Below, piece by piece: positions 46,735-59,057 of a DNA stretch of 64,000 bases. The position numbers and the translations under genes were made by a program. Positions within the stretch are counted from its first letter, which is position 1, and each line of letters begins with the position of its first letter. This DNA comes from Rhizophagus irregularis (Eukaryota > Glomeromycota > Glomeromycetes > Glomerales > Glomeraceae), in NCBI RefSeq assembly GCF_026210795.1, contig NC_089429.1, positions 4,092,001 through 4,156,000 of the forward strand. The letters are read 5' to 3'. Under the pieces are notes generated by a model. It was not told where the DNA came from and ran no database searches. It saw nothing but the letters and a program-made list of their open reading frames with translations.

Positions 46735-49700
46735 GGGTGTGACGGAAACATGTACTGTATGGATTCCTATGTATGTATGTATGGTGGTCAATGTATGGTA
46801 TACGGTGTACTTTTCATACATACATACTTTTTTATTAAATTATATAATTAGAGAAAACGTATGTATGTATGAAAATAAAATTTCACGTGACTATACATTG
46901 AATTCGGAAATTTTTATAAAAAAAAATCCCTACTGACTACTTCACGTTTTTGATTTTTTTTTAAAAAAAATTTTTTTTCATGTATTAGAACTGTAAACGC
47001 AATTTATATTTTCTTTATTATGATTTATAAACGTATTATTATAAATTTAACAAAAAAATCTAAATATATTTTTTTTTAACGTTTTTGTTGATTTTCTATT
47101 TCTAATGCTTCGGCTTTAGCTTCCATCATTCGTGCTTCAGCCTCAGCTACTCGTGCTTTAATTTCACGCTCCCTTAATATAATTTCCTTCTCTTTAAGTT
47201 CTAACTCAAGATTTTTTTTATGAATCTCTTTAGAAAATGTTTCTTCTTCATTGTCTGATAAAATATTTTCAGCTCTTTCATGATTTTCCTTTGATCTAAT
47301 AGGTGTTCTACTATTAGAAGGTGATAATTTTCTTTTTTTTGATGACTTGGGTAATTTATCATTAAGAGATACTTTATTCTTTTGAATACGAGATGCTATA
47401 TATTATAAAAAAATTTTAAAAATTTTTATAAATAAATAAATTAATTGATAAATAATGTTTTTACTTACTTTTGCGTACAATTGAATTTTGTAATCTCTTA
47501 ACATCACTTTTGTCTCTATGAGTGTAAGGTACTCCATTTTTGTCATGAACTTCAATCGTTGTATAACACCTTGCATCGTACCTTTTTCCTCTTTAAATTA
47601 TTTATAATTAATACATAATATTCATAATATTAAATGTAATTTGGTAATTAAAAAAACTTAAACTAACTTTAAAATGGCTGATAATAACTTCAATTGCTTT
47701 CCTTCTCTGTTAGCCATGGAATGGGCCGCTTCAGCATTATTAGTATCTGATCCACTTTTATTCCAAATCTCATGATCAACATTTGAAACGTATTTATTTA
47801 AGGAAGATAAAACATATGATTGTTGATAATAATTCAACCATTCTATAAGAAAAAACATTTTTAAAAATTTATATTAATTCTTTTAAACTTCTAAAATAAA
47901 TAAATAATATACCTTTTATTCCTTCATCATTTGTATCTTCTATTTGTTGCAGAAGATCATGAACTTGTTCTTTACTAGTTGCATTAGGAATTTGTCGTAT
48001 TAAATTTTTCGTGCTTATAGTAAATGTTTTATGAAATAAATTTCTAAAAAAAAAATAAATTAATTAAATTAAAAGTAAAAGAGATAACTATTCAATAAAT
48101 TTATAAATACCTTTCAAAGTGTACAAGGCATGTTTTCAAAATAAATGTCAAGTGTGTTTCCCAACTTTTTCGTGATCCAAATCATGTAATGCTAATCCTA
48201 ACCCCTTAGCCTGTGCAGCGTCCAGATCAGCCAGAATACATCCAATACCACTTCCATGAATATGTCGAAATTGAATAGATTGACCACTTACTTCACGAAT
48301 TATTTGGAATAAAGATGAGAATAACCTATGATACCCTTCAGCAGTAAAAACATTAGTAAATATACGACAAAATGACAATACTTAAAAAAAAAACTATGGT
48401 TAGTAACATCATTAATGTATATCATTTATAATACATGATGGGATTAATTTAAATAAAAATTTCACTTACTCAGGTGATGTTTGGAATCATACGTGTTAAT
48501 TTCAAATTCATTTATCTCTCCTTTTACTCGTTTAAAGCTGACATCAATTTGAAAATAATCAAGTGTAATTAATTTTTTAGCTTGATTATCAAGCATACAA
48601 GTAATAATTACTTGGCCATTATTTGAATAAAGATCTAAAAATAATAGTTATTATTAATGAGTAATTTAAATAAAATGCATAATAAAATTTTAAAAAATTT
48701 ACCAATTTTGCGAACATAATTTATTAAATCTGATTTGGGATTTAATATATCATGATAAATTCCTATAACTCCTTGTCCAAAAGGATGCAAGGTCTTGTAT
48801 GCTTTTCCTACTAAGTATCGTAATTTGTCTATATTATTGAGAGAGACATGAACTTCTGCCAATGTTTCTTTATTAAAATAAGCACTGAGTAGATTTCCTA
48901 TTAGTTTAATATATCAAAACTAAATTAATTATTAATTGATAATGATAAATAATAATCTTATTAATATTTTATACCTGACAATATTGATCTTGAAGTAACA
49001 TTATCATCTTGTTGAATAGCTTGGGTAATTAAAGATTCTAAGTTATTCTTAATTCCAGAAGGAATCCTCTCAGGTGCTGGGGGTGGATGATTATGTGTTC
49101 CTACACATACAAGTGCTACAAAAGGACATTTGACAATATCATAAGGAATAAATTTGATAAAGCGCACTTGACAAGGTTTGTCAATTATTTCTCCACGGAC
49201 AATAGTTCCATTATGTGTATGTGGCATATCTTAAAATAAAAGAGATTTAGTTATGATTTAAAATAAATTTAATAGTATAATTAAATTTAAATAATTACCA
49301 CATTTTTTACGTTTACAACTTTTAGAAAGTATCATACTACACTTTACTGTATCTTGTACCTAAATAATTGAATAATTTTTAAATTTTAAAAATAGAAAGA
49401 TATAAAATAAATGGCTATCTGCAATTGCTTATAATTTCCAATTTGACAAAAAAAATAATAATGAGAAATAAATAATACTTACAGATGCAGAACCTGTGAA
49501 TAGACTTTGAAGTAATGAAATATCAACTTCATCTTGTTTTATTTTGATATATCGATGCCACTTATCACCTTGTTTGTATTTGTTGCAACCGATAAAATAT
49601 GATACAATATTTGTTTGATAATTAGTTATTCTTCCAATATGAGGTCCTCCATTGCATGGGATATTGTCTTTTTTGAAATTACAAGGAGTATCTTTTGCTG

Positions 49701-51861
49701 CCAAAAATAAACTAGTAAAAATTTGGATTAGTAATTAAAATAAGTTTTATACATTTGAAATTAACAATAATTAGTAAACTTACGTATATGTCTTAGCTTC
49801 TTTAGTATTATTATTATTTTGTTGTGTATAATGTTGAAAAATTTCAGAATCAAAATCAACACTACAGTGTTCTTGATTAACAAGTTCAGGATCAGTGAAC
49901 TGACAAAACTTTATTCCTTGGCATTTTCTTTGATTTTTTTTAACGGGTATTCCTCCAAAAAAAGGGCATTCTTGAATATTTGTGGTACCGCCTGAACCAT
50001 TTGTTGAATATTGAATCTACATTGTAATAAAAAGTATTTATAGTTAAAGATCTATAGCTTGTTGTTAAATTAAAGGTAAATAATATATACTTACATCTGA
50101 AAACGCGTCTGTATGATTTTTCCATCCAGTTACATTGTAAACGGTTGCAACTCCTTCTGAAGATGTATCTGGATATTCTATAGGAACAGTTGTATATATA
50201 ACTTTGGGAACTCGCAGTTGAGAAGTAAAGAAAGCTAATGTTTCTTCGCTTTCTAATTCGTTTTCGCTATCACTATTATTCTCTCTCTATTTTTGTTTAT
50301 TAGCTTTTAATAATTTTCTCTTTAATAAAATAATATAATTTGAATAACATTTACTTACCATTTTAATTAAGTCTTTCTCATTATAATCATCTATATCCGA
50401 AAGTTCAATAATCGAAGACATTATGAAGCTTGCGATTAATCGAAGATTGATTATGTTTTAAAAAGTGTATTCTGAAAAAAACGCGTTACAAAATTTTTTA
50501 AAAAAATGAATGTTACGTGTTGTATGTACTAGTTCTATGAATTTAACTTAAAAAGCTAAATCATGGTTTAAAAAGATAAAAAAGGAATAAAAATTAGTTT
50601 TATTAATCATTTTAACGTGAAAAAAACCCAATTATAGTTAAATAAAAAAATTCTCAATTAAAAAAATATACCATCAAAGTGCCTAATTACTATTTGAGAT
50701 TCTGAAGATTCAATTAACTCCCATCCCTAACAGATTGGACCACCCATTTGCAGGAAATTTTCATTTAAATTGTTAACTTGCGGGAAATTTTTCAATTATC
50801 TACATAAATTACTATTTGATTAGATAGTTAATAAATCAGCAAACAAATACTTTCACACCCCCAAAAATATTTTTTCCTGAAACAGACATTTTCCGTAAGT
50901 AAATTATTTACTAACCTTTTTCCCAGATCAAATTAAGTGCGAAAAATGTCAAAAATATTGGAAATTCATTTATTTATATTAGATCGATACAATAAAATCT
51001 GATCTCGTAACACATCAATGACGTCTTATCAATTAATGTAACTAAATTTAATATATTACTATATATATACAAGAATATATCGAAAAAAAAATTTTATTTA
51101 ATACGCCAACAATCTAATACAATAAAGGTAAATGAAATATTAATAATATTAATGACATCACTAAAAGAAATGATAACTTCTACATGTGCCTTGAAATCTC
51201 TTATAAAAAGAATCTTTTCTCTTCAATTACCATTAAAGAGGAATACATGCAATTCCTTAAAAATCCATAATGTTGCTGGAAGAAAAAACAACTTCTTACA
51301 CTAAAAGTTACCCGAAAATTCTTTAAAACATTTGTTTCAAATTCCCAACAAATGACTTAAAATCGGAAAAACAGGAAAAAAGGCATTAATGTTTTTTCAT
51401 AATGCCGTTAACCACTTTATACCAACCCAAAGATGCTTACCTTAATAGTTCCGTTCCAAAGGAAACTCTGAACCCTAAAAAAATAAGGTGCTAGTCTTTT
51501 CAAAATGTCATTAACATCGCGTCATTACAACTACACATTTATTAAGAAGAAATAAAAAAAACGGGTTAATATCGTTTTTAAAAGTAAATTTAAATAAAAC
51601 TCTTACCACTTACCAGAAATCTGTTAAAAAAATAAAAAAATAAACATAGTTTCGTTTCAAAAAATTTGAGAAAAAAAAGAGCCAAGTCACAATCATGTGA
51701 AAAAAATGTTGTTTATACAATCATACGGTCATACTTTATTTTCTGGTTCGAGATAAATATACATGTACGAAATCATTACCATACATAGCATACATGTAAC
51801 AGTTTGTAACACCATACATACATACATCGGTTTCCATACAATACTTGTTTTTTATATAATC
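46735..51861. mobile_element. Candidate ~5.1-kb transposon around a DDE-like gene
   Basis: The sequence around 46751-46792 (TGTATGGATTCC, then ATGTATGTATGTATGGTG) faces its near complement at about 51808-51847 (CACCATACATACATACAT, then GGTTTCCATACAATAC), giving inverted repeats of about 40 bp. ATTTTTTAT stands outside both (46726-46734 and 51862-51870) and could be a 9-bp duplication, although it is AT-rich. The minus-strand transposase-like gene at 47076-50421 lies between. Boundaries are tentative. Confidence 0.5.
47076..50421 (-). pseudogene. 13-exon DDE-transposase-like protein, one base from intact
   Basis: Exons: 50421-50359, 50301-50095, 50016-49784, 49711-49483, 49359-49299, 49229-48975, 48897-48703, 48634-48470, 48380-48111, 48043-47913, 47842-47668, 47590-47469, 47395-47076. 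Together they are 2426 nt; one missing A in the run at 48166-48170 breaks the frame, and adding one base makes 809 codons. Visible parts: a Cys/His-rich region (ECPFFGGIPV, CNFKKDNIPCNGGPH), HTHNGTIV and VGTHNHPPP. Then DYFQIDVSFKRVKGE, CILADLDAAQAKGLGLAL and TNNAEAAHSMANREGK, which I read as a D-D-E series. A Lys-rich segment and a coiled-coil tail (REREIKARVAEAEARMMEAK) close it. I recall similar unnamed families in mushroom-forming fungi. The indel could also be a sequencing error. Confidence 0.75.
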
Positions 51862-52190
51862 ATTTTTTATATAGTTTTCTAAGGACCTTACTAATACATT
51901 ACTAGATCACAGAACGCAAACAACATAAAATTTCGGCAGGACTTTACTAGGTTAATGTTATGAAACGTTATTTACTTTCTGACACTGCATGTTTCGTGTA
52001 AGTTAACTGTCGACAATAACTAGACAAGATATTGAGTCTCACTCAAAAAGTTAATAAACGAACTGGTATCATTGACTTATCAACTTTATAGTGTGTTGTA
52101 TTTTGTCAACAAATTTGAACTAGATTCGTGACTAAAAAGTTTTCTTGATGAGAATAAATGATAATATGAATACAGAAAATCTAATACGCT
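50422..52190. other. Upstream flank of the DDE-like gene; no other gene seen
   Basis: AT-rich DNA without exon structure. CTCCCATCCCTAACAG at 50720-50735 resembles a solo hAT end. TATG/CATA simple repeats near 51740-51840 form the right inverted repeat of the candidate element. Confidence 0.45.
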
Positions 52191-52219
52191 GATTCATGTG
52201 TTTCTTTCAACACAGGAAA

Positions 52220-53160
52220 ATGCGTTCTGTCAACATCAATTGTCTAGTTCTAGGAATGCCATTCAGAAATATAATCTCTATCAAAATTAAAGAAAACGAA
52301 ACGATTGGCGAACTCAAAAGACGTATTAAAGCTGAAAAAGATTACTTCGAAACTGCTGGCGCAAGCGACCTCAGATTATGGCGTACAAATACTCGTATAG
52401 GAAGCAGTAATGCAATTCCTTCTTTTGATCTTTCCGATAGCAACGAAATATTGTCATATTTTCAAATCAAAGATATTTGGAAAGAAGATCCTCCCAAATC
52501 TAATCTCCACATAGTTGTTAAAATCGAAGGTTAGTGTTGCTTTTTGCTTACGTTGGTCTTCCATTACAATAAATAACAAAAATACTTGCAATCAGTTGTT
52601 GCCCTCAACTGTATAATTTCTGGATACCCTTCTGATACGTATTACCGATTGAAATTTCTATAAAAAGAAATGTTGGCGAACTTAAGTCTATGATCAAAAA
52701 ATGATGGAAACCTCTCTTTAGTCATATTGTTTCCAACGAACTAAAACTCATGGCTATAAACGTCCCTCCTAATCAGGTTATTGCATATGAAGAAGACAAG
52801 TGTCTCATGAAAAACTTGGACAAAATTAAGAGCGTTTTCACTAATTCAATCTACAATTATAACTTCGACCATCTTCATGTGATGATAAGTTCAAATACCT
52901 GAAAGTAAGTACATTGTAAAGCCATTTATAAAAAACTATATATGAGAAGCACGAGAAACAATTCCAATGGAAGATCACCCACGCAACGGTAACATTAGTC
53001 AAATTGAAGGACAAGTATTTCTCAGAACTTCATAATATTGAAAACCAGTCTATTAATCTTTATAGAACACATGATGGAAACACCCAAGGGGAATTTATTC
53101 GAAGTGATTCCATGCTAGAGCGTATCATGTGGTGGAAAGTTTTATAGAATCGATGTTAGT
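52220..53160 (+). pseudogene. Decayed locus with three CRN-type N-terminal domains in a row
   Basis: The first domain is clean: from ATG 52220, MRSVNINCLVLGMPF, ISIKIKENETIGELKRRIK, DLRLWRTNTRI, SYFQIKDIWKEDPP and LHIVVKIEG, ending at a GTTAGT-like donor at about 52530. A second, broken copy follows at 52590-52900 (LNCIISGYPSDTYYR, ISIKRNVGELKSMIKK, ELKLMAINVPPN, FDHLHVMIS) with a frameshift and stops. A third fragment at 52980-53160 (VKLKDKYFSELHNIEN, INLYRTHDGNT, SDSMLERI) keeps the same order. These are ubiquitin-like CRN header domains repeated in one locus. No NTPase or nuclease domain follows. Confidence 0.7.
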
Positions 53161-53199
53161 ATAATCATCGAAGTTCAACACGAATAGCTACATCAAAAT

Positions 53200-56100
53200 A
53201 CTAGATTGTGTAAACAATTCATATTTTTGTATTTAAAGAACAGTTATATTTATGTACAAAAAAATAGAGACTTGCAATATTAGAATGATAAATAATTTCC
53301 ACGAAGTCTTCTACTTTAACATAAGGTACGACTCATCATCTCGGAATATTGTTTTTTTTAATGAAGGCGTTGCATAGAAATGTAGATTACACTACAATAA
53401 ATTTCGTGTTTATTGCGCCCTATCTTATTGGAGACACTTTAGAAGATTAATCTGTTATCTATTAGCGTACGCTAAGTGGACAAAGTGGACAATTATTTTT
53501 GACCACAGATATTAACAACATATAAAAAGGATCCTTTAGTGTACAAAAACAACAGATTTAATTCAGCCAAACCACGTAAGTACGCCACATGGGTACCTAT
53601 AACTGAAGAGAATCAATCATCTATTAATTTATTATCGTAACAAAAACACAATGCATTCATTGCTTTATTCTAGTTGGAAAAAATAGAATGCACTTACAAT
53701 CAGAAGACATAAACTCAGAAAGTTAATTACATTTGTGGAAATTCTGCTACAAAAATTTTACATACAAGTTCAGTCCCGAATGATATGTGGTCAGAGGCGC
53801 AAGTTGAGTAGTTACCCTTATATTCTGATTTTGCAACCGGTTCCTACGCAAGATATATTTTACATAGAATTTATATAGAAATAGGTTTAATGATGGTTCT
53901 GCGAAATATGATTATGTATCGCATCAGACAATTGCATGCAATAAACTGTCACGATTATCATTTAGTTATTTTTTGTTGATAATTATTTGGTATACAGTCT
54001 GGTATACATGGTCTACGTAGAACAATACATGAATTTTGTCTACGTGAGGCATGTGAAGGGAGATAGCCAACTGTGACCCAAAGTCATAGTTCGTAGTTGT
54101 GAACAGTGATAAACATTTAGCACTAGTGTGACTGACTCACACAAAAACAAATTCAGATAGTTCTGTGATAAAGAATAATGTAAATCGTTTATTAAATTAA
54201 TGATGCGTGCCCTTTGAGTAGTCTCAGACTGGTGCAAAGCATCGTTTCGAAGAAGTGAAGTACATTTCTCTATGATGATGGTACTGTGTGATTCTCGGGA
54301 TGGGGGATAATGTATGCGATACAGAGTAACTTAAACTATCCTTTTGGAATTCTAAATATTCGACACATGGTTGACAATTTTCCTTATAACTATTTGTTCC
54401 AGTTTTGTATCTCTTATAAAAATGCGATTCAGAGTTATGTAATAATTTTTTTTGCCTGCAATTCACGAATGCTTTATTTATCATTAAAAAATAAACTTGG
54501 TTCTATTAAGAATACGAAATAATCAAACCGATATATACCCGATATAGTCAGTCTCTATTTCCCCGTTTCGATTACTAAATATTTTGTGGCCGAAGCCTCT
54601 TTGCATACTCTTTTCCTCTTAAAGTTGTGATTCGTATATGATTATTGGGAAAATTGTCAGCAATAAACCTATTCCGTGGGAAAACAAATATCCGAAAAAA
54701 AAGTAGTTTTCATTGTGGCACAGGTAATCAGTAATCATTGATCGTTTCCAAAAAGCCGTTACAAATGAATCCCGCAGCACAAAAAATTGCCCAACAACGA
54801 GACTGTGACCTTAGGGTCACGGTTGCCTTATTAAAGTAAAACTGAGGTACAAATCTGGTAAATCTGGTAACGATCACATTGTGGCTTATGCCTTATAACT
54901 TATTTGTAGATTGCGTAGCAATTCTTTTTTTTCGAAAAGTTGTAATTTCCTAAATCTTGTATTATATGGGATAAAAACTGTTTACTGTATTTTGAATATT
55001 GCAACATTATACCCCGTGTGGAAATCTTTCTAAGACGTGTTTCTTGTTTGGGTAGACTATTTTTTGTACCCATAGGCAGAAACATTTGCGATCAACAGCA
55101 CTTTAACTGTATATGATTAATAGACAAAGCGATTACAAAAGAAAATCATGTTTCCGATGAAATGAACTACCTCACTACACTGAAGGAAGATAAAAAGTAG
55201 TATTAATGTGTGGATCAGTCTCCTGCGGCTTCAGGTATAGTATATATTACCATTATTTTTTCGTTTTTGTATGTACGGTATTTGTAATTAATGTTTATTA
55301 ATCATAACACGATATTCTTATTAATAGCACAATCGATTTCATATGAAACGAAACCACCTGAAAATCTACAATGAGGAACAAGAATATATAAAGAGTATTT
55401 GATGATTCATTGTTATCCGAAAAAAATGTTGAGAAGAAATTCGTTAACTATATGTAGCAAGATTGGATTCTTGAAGAAAGAACTTGTATATAGAAACTTG
55501 TAAGTCACATATTAAATTTTTTTGTACACGTTTTTTCATGATTCATTAATACAACATACAACAATAGTGCATAGGCAACAGTTGTCAAGGACATAGTTGA
55601 GAAGAGAGATGATCATAGTATACTGCTACGCAACCTTGGATTCCATTTTTTCTACACATAATTAACGAAGTAACACTTAAAAGTAGCTTTAGATAGTTCA
55701 CTGAAACTGGACAACATTGTCATCAGTCGGAAGCTGCTCAAAGAGCACATGTAATATTTTATTTGTTCTCGTATTTTATATTTTTATGAGTTCCTGTCAG
55801 GATAACCTATTAATTTCCACCTCGCTCTTTTCTAAATGTCCACAACTAATAGACACAACAATAGTGTGAAAAAAATAAAGCTACTCATTTTTTATATTGC
55901 ACAAAAATCCCCAATGTTTTTAATGACCAAATTCTCCCTAGTGAATGATTATCGTTATACCCCCTCTTTTTATTGTATTTTTCGATCTGGATGACAACAC
56001 ATTATCAAACGGCAATATACATGTTATTTCGTTTCGAATGAACCCCCATTTTATAAGTTGACAGACGATAACTATTCTTACTTTAGCATGTACAGATATT

Positions 56101-56630
56101 AACCGATCCTTACAGTGTCACCCATTGACACTGCCTTTTCTTCGAAAAGTCAGTTGTATACCAGTAAGAATACCAGTGTCCATCTTTGAGCAATCAGCTA
56201 AACATCTGTACAAGAACATAAAAATAACATTACTATCAACTATACACGTTGTAACATCTCTCTAATTAACCGAAAATATGTGTATTACATAGATGCGTAT
56301 TTTTAATTGGTTTTCTCATAGTGTTACAAAACCAAAGGTGACAAATCACTATGCGTAGGACATAATTCTTGGTTTGGCTGGTCTTCGATATTAATATTAA
56401 TTGTGTTTAATTTAGTATATTTTTCGTATTCATTTCAATCGGAGACTGCTTGAAGGGCACAGAAAGTGTAATATAGTGTTCTGCTAGTCTGGTTCATTCA
56501 ATAAATTACCAATGTCATTGTTAAATATGTCCAATATATACTGTTCACAAATATAAGAGATATATATTTTGCTTACCACTGTATACTAGAGAAATTTACT
56601 AGAGATATAGGATACAAAAAAGGGTACGTT
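53200..56630. other. No intact gene; scattered decay products
   Basis: AT-rich sequence with only short frames. GACTGTGACC / GGGTCAC motifs occur at 54060-54080 and 54800-54830. An exon-like piece at 55730-55752 (CAGTCGGAAGCTGCTCAAAG) matches one at 62870 near the kinase fragment and a diverged one at 56440, so old kinase-gene copies may lie here. Confidence 0.4.
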
Positions 56631-56756
56631 CACTAATTTCTCTAAGTAGCGTAATAAAGTATTGGAAATAGGTAATCTGAGAACATCTCATTGGAATAAA
56701 ATAATTTCTTCAATCTTTGAGAACGGGTCACATGATACCCTGAACAAATGCGATCT

Positions 56757-56997
56757 ACCCCAGTATCGCCAGAAAATTTTTTCACCCCCACGTGACTTTG
56801 GCAGGCATTATGAGATTTGGCTGGAATTAAGAAATTAACCATGTGTCGAATAACGTGTGACGAATAGGATTTTAGACACCGGAAAAAATTAAGTCCCCAG
56901 AATACTTATAAAAAATGAGAAAGTGGAGGGATGTGACACAGGTGACAAATTATTTAGGGTCACGTGGGGTGGAAAAATTTTCTGGCGATACTGGGGA
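56757..56997 (-). promoter_or_regulatory. Promoter-like conserved block, copy 2, inside a ~40-bp inverted repeat
   Basis: Read on the minus strand from about 56965: CCACGTGACCC, AATAATTTGTCACCTGTG, TCACATCCC, TTTTTTATAAGTATTCTGGG, GACTTAATTTTTTCCGGTG and ATTCGTCACACG. It is flanked by an inverted repeat (CCCCAGTATCGCCAGAAAAT at 56757 and its complement ending near 56997). It contains a TATAAGTA that would place initiation near GGGGACTT. No recognisable gene follows on the minus strand; the short frame 56642-56842 overlaps the repeat. Confidence 0.55.
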
Positions 56998-56999
56998 AG

Positions 57000-58430
57000 A
57001 TAACAAATGTGTAAAGTGTCATATGATAACTTTAGCTATTTATGGAGTGTGCATTATGTGTAACTCTATTAGCCGGCAACACAAAAATGGTACAATGATG
57101 CAATGACTACTAAAATAAATTGCGTATAACAATCAGCCACAATAGCCGCAGCAGTTATTTTTATATACCCCTTTTCTACTTGTATTACAAATTTATTCGG
57201 GAGTAAAAATTATTTTATCCACAACAATCATAAATGAATCTCTCACGTTGGCAGAAGAGATAAGACCGACACTGTTTTCAACTTTTTGTGTAAGGACAAG
57301 GCTTAGAAACTTGGATATTATTTCGGAAGGAAGAATTATTTGTCGTGCCTACTACAAGATTAACTTGAAATATACAGAACGAAGTTAGAATCTACAATTC
57401 TCGTGGGTTTAGGAGTACAAAGAGAAAAAAATATGTATCTCTGTCAGAAGAAGTCTTAACAAAATACGGCATTAATTTTAATGGTAACAGAGACTCACAT
57501 CTACGTAATTCAAGATGACAATGAACGTTTCAATTGTATGGCAGATTGTTATTCAGGATGAAGCATTATGGGTCCTTAGTCATAGATAGTTTAAGAATCT
57601 ATGCGTAACGAAGTATGTTTCGTTCATACTTCATATTGCTTCTCATATTGCAGGAGGTACGACGAATAAGGATTTAAGGTATGAAGCCTGAATATGAATA
57701 ACTGGAGATACAATTTCTGGTGCTCGCACTGAGCGTTTTGCCCTATGAACCTAGGTTCCTAGAACCTCTTCTGTTAACAGCGTGGTTGAGCGGCAAGACG
57801 GTCATTCTATTACGTTGATAATTATTAGACGAGATATATACAAGGAAAAATCTCCATGATTTTCTAGTGCGTAGCACCCCTCGAAGAGTGATACACGTTC
57901 TCTCATTTACTTGTAATGATAGTTGATTTAACACGAATTATGCTCCATATTATAGTTTTACTCTCTTTCAATAATGATAAGTATATACTTTTATTCAGAG
58001 ATTGAGCTACGCCCAAATATCAATTATAGCATTATTACGTCAAATTAAATTCTTAACGTACACAGCCACACACTTAACCTATTTAGGTTAGCATTTAGCT
58101 ATTTTCATGACAACGATATTAATAAATATTTTGCTATACCCTTGGTAAATTTTATAGGACATATATTTTTCATGATATACGAAACAAAAGCGGAGTTGAT
58201 ATATGTATTTGACAAAGATCAATATCCTCCAGAAATTAAAGAACATCTCTCGTGATTCATTCTAAAACACATGAATATGATTAAACAATAAAATTTCATT
58301 AGTACATTAAACCGTGTATATGCACATGTATTCTTTTCTCCTTAATCTCTACCTTGTGATAATTTTTCGTCAAAAGGTAAGATGTTTCAACTATGGCGCA
58401 GTTACATGTGATTAGTTTGTGACAGTCTAC
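57000..58430. other. No gene seen
   Basis: Only short, unrelated frames on both strands and no repeat family that I can name. Confidence 0.5.
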
Positions 58431-58435
58431 TAAAC

Positions 58436-58607
58436 TACCCCAACGGCACCCAGAAAATTCTTCGAACTCGGCCGGCGTTATGCACTGACACGTGATCGAA
58501 GAATTTAGGATGTGATGAATAAAACGTGACAAATAGAATTTCATCTACTTGAAAAAATCCAAGTCCCTCAGATAAATATAAACAGTGAAACTCGGACAGG
58601 GCGTGAC
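58436..58607 (-). promoter_or_regulatory. Promoter-like conserved block, copy 3, split by a hAT
   Basis: With the hAT removed, the minus strand reads from about 62200 (GATCACGTGATCTG, TTATCACATCG) across the duplication GGCGTGAC into 58599. It continues TTTATATTTATCTGAGGGAC, TTGGATTTTTTC and ATTTGTCACG. This is the same order as copies 1 and 2. An outer inverted repeat (CCCCAACGGCACCCAG at 58438; complement of CTGGGTGCTGTTGGG near 62208) encloses it, as in copy 2. Confidence 0.55.
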
Positions 58608-59057
58608 TAGTGTTTGGATCCGTAACCGGATTCAACCGGATATATCTGGATAATTTTTTTTTTCGGATATCCGGATAATTGCGGTTTTTATCCGGATAAG
58701 AAACCGGTTAAAAATTATTCAGGTTGACCCGGAATCCGGATAAAAAAAAATTTTTTTTTGATTTTAATTTTATCCTTTTAATTTTCATTTCATTTGTAAA
58801 ATATTCTATTTGTATCATTGATTTATTAATAAAAAAAGATTTATTTGTCTAATAAAATTATTTTATCATGATTTAGAATTTATTTTATGTAATACAATAA
58901 ATCTTATACTGTTAAAATAGAATTATTCAATAAAAGAGTAAAAAAATATAACTTACTAAAAGATTTATCATTTTATTTAATAAAAATAAAATTCACTTTA
59001 TTTAAAAACATTTACATAATAAAAATAAGACACTAACAAAAATAAATTTAATATCAA

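Noticed and set aside
50720-50735. End of a further hAT element (CCATCCCTA)
   Set aside because: There is no matching TAGGGATGG end or 8-bp duplication at a plausible distance.
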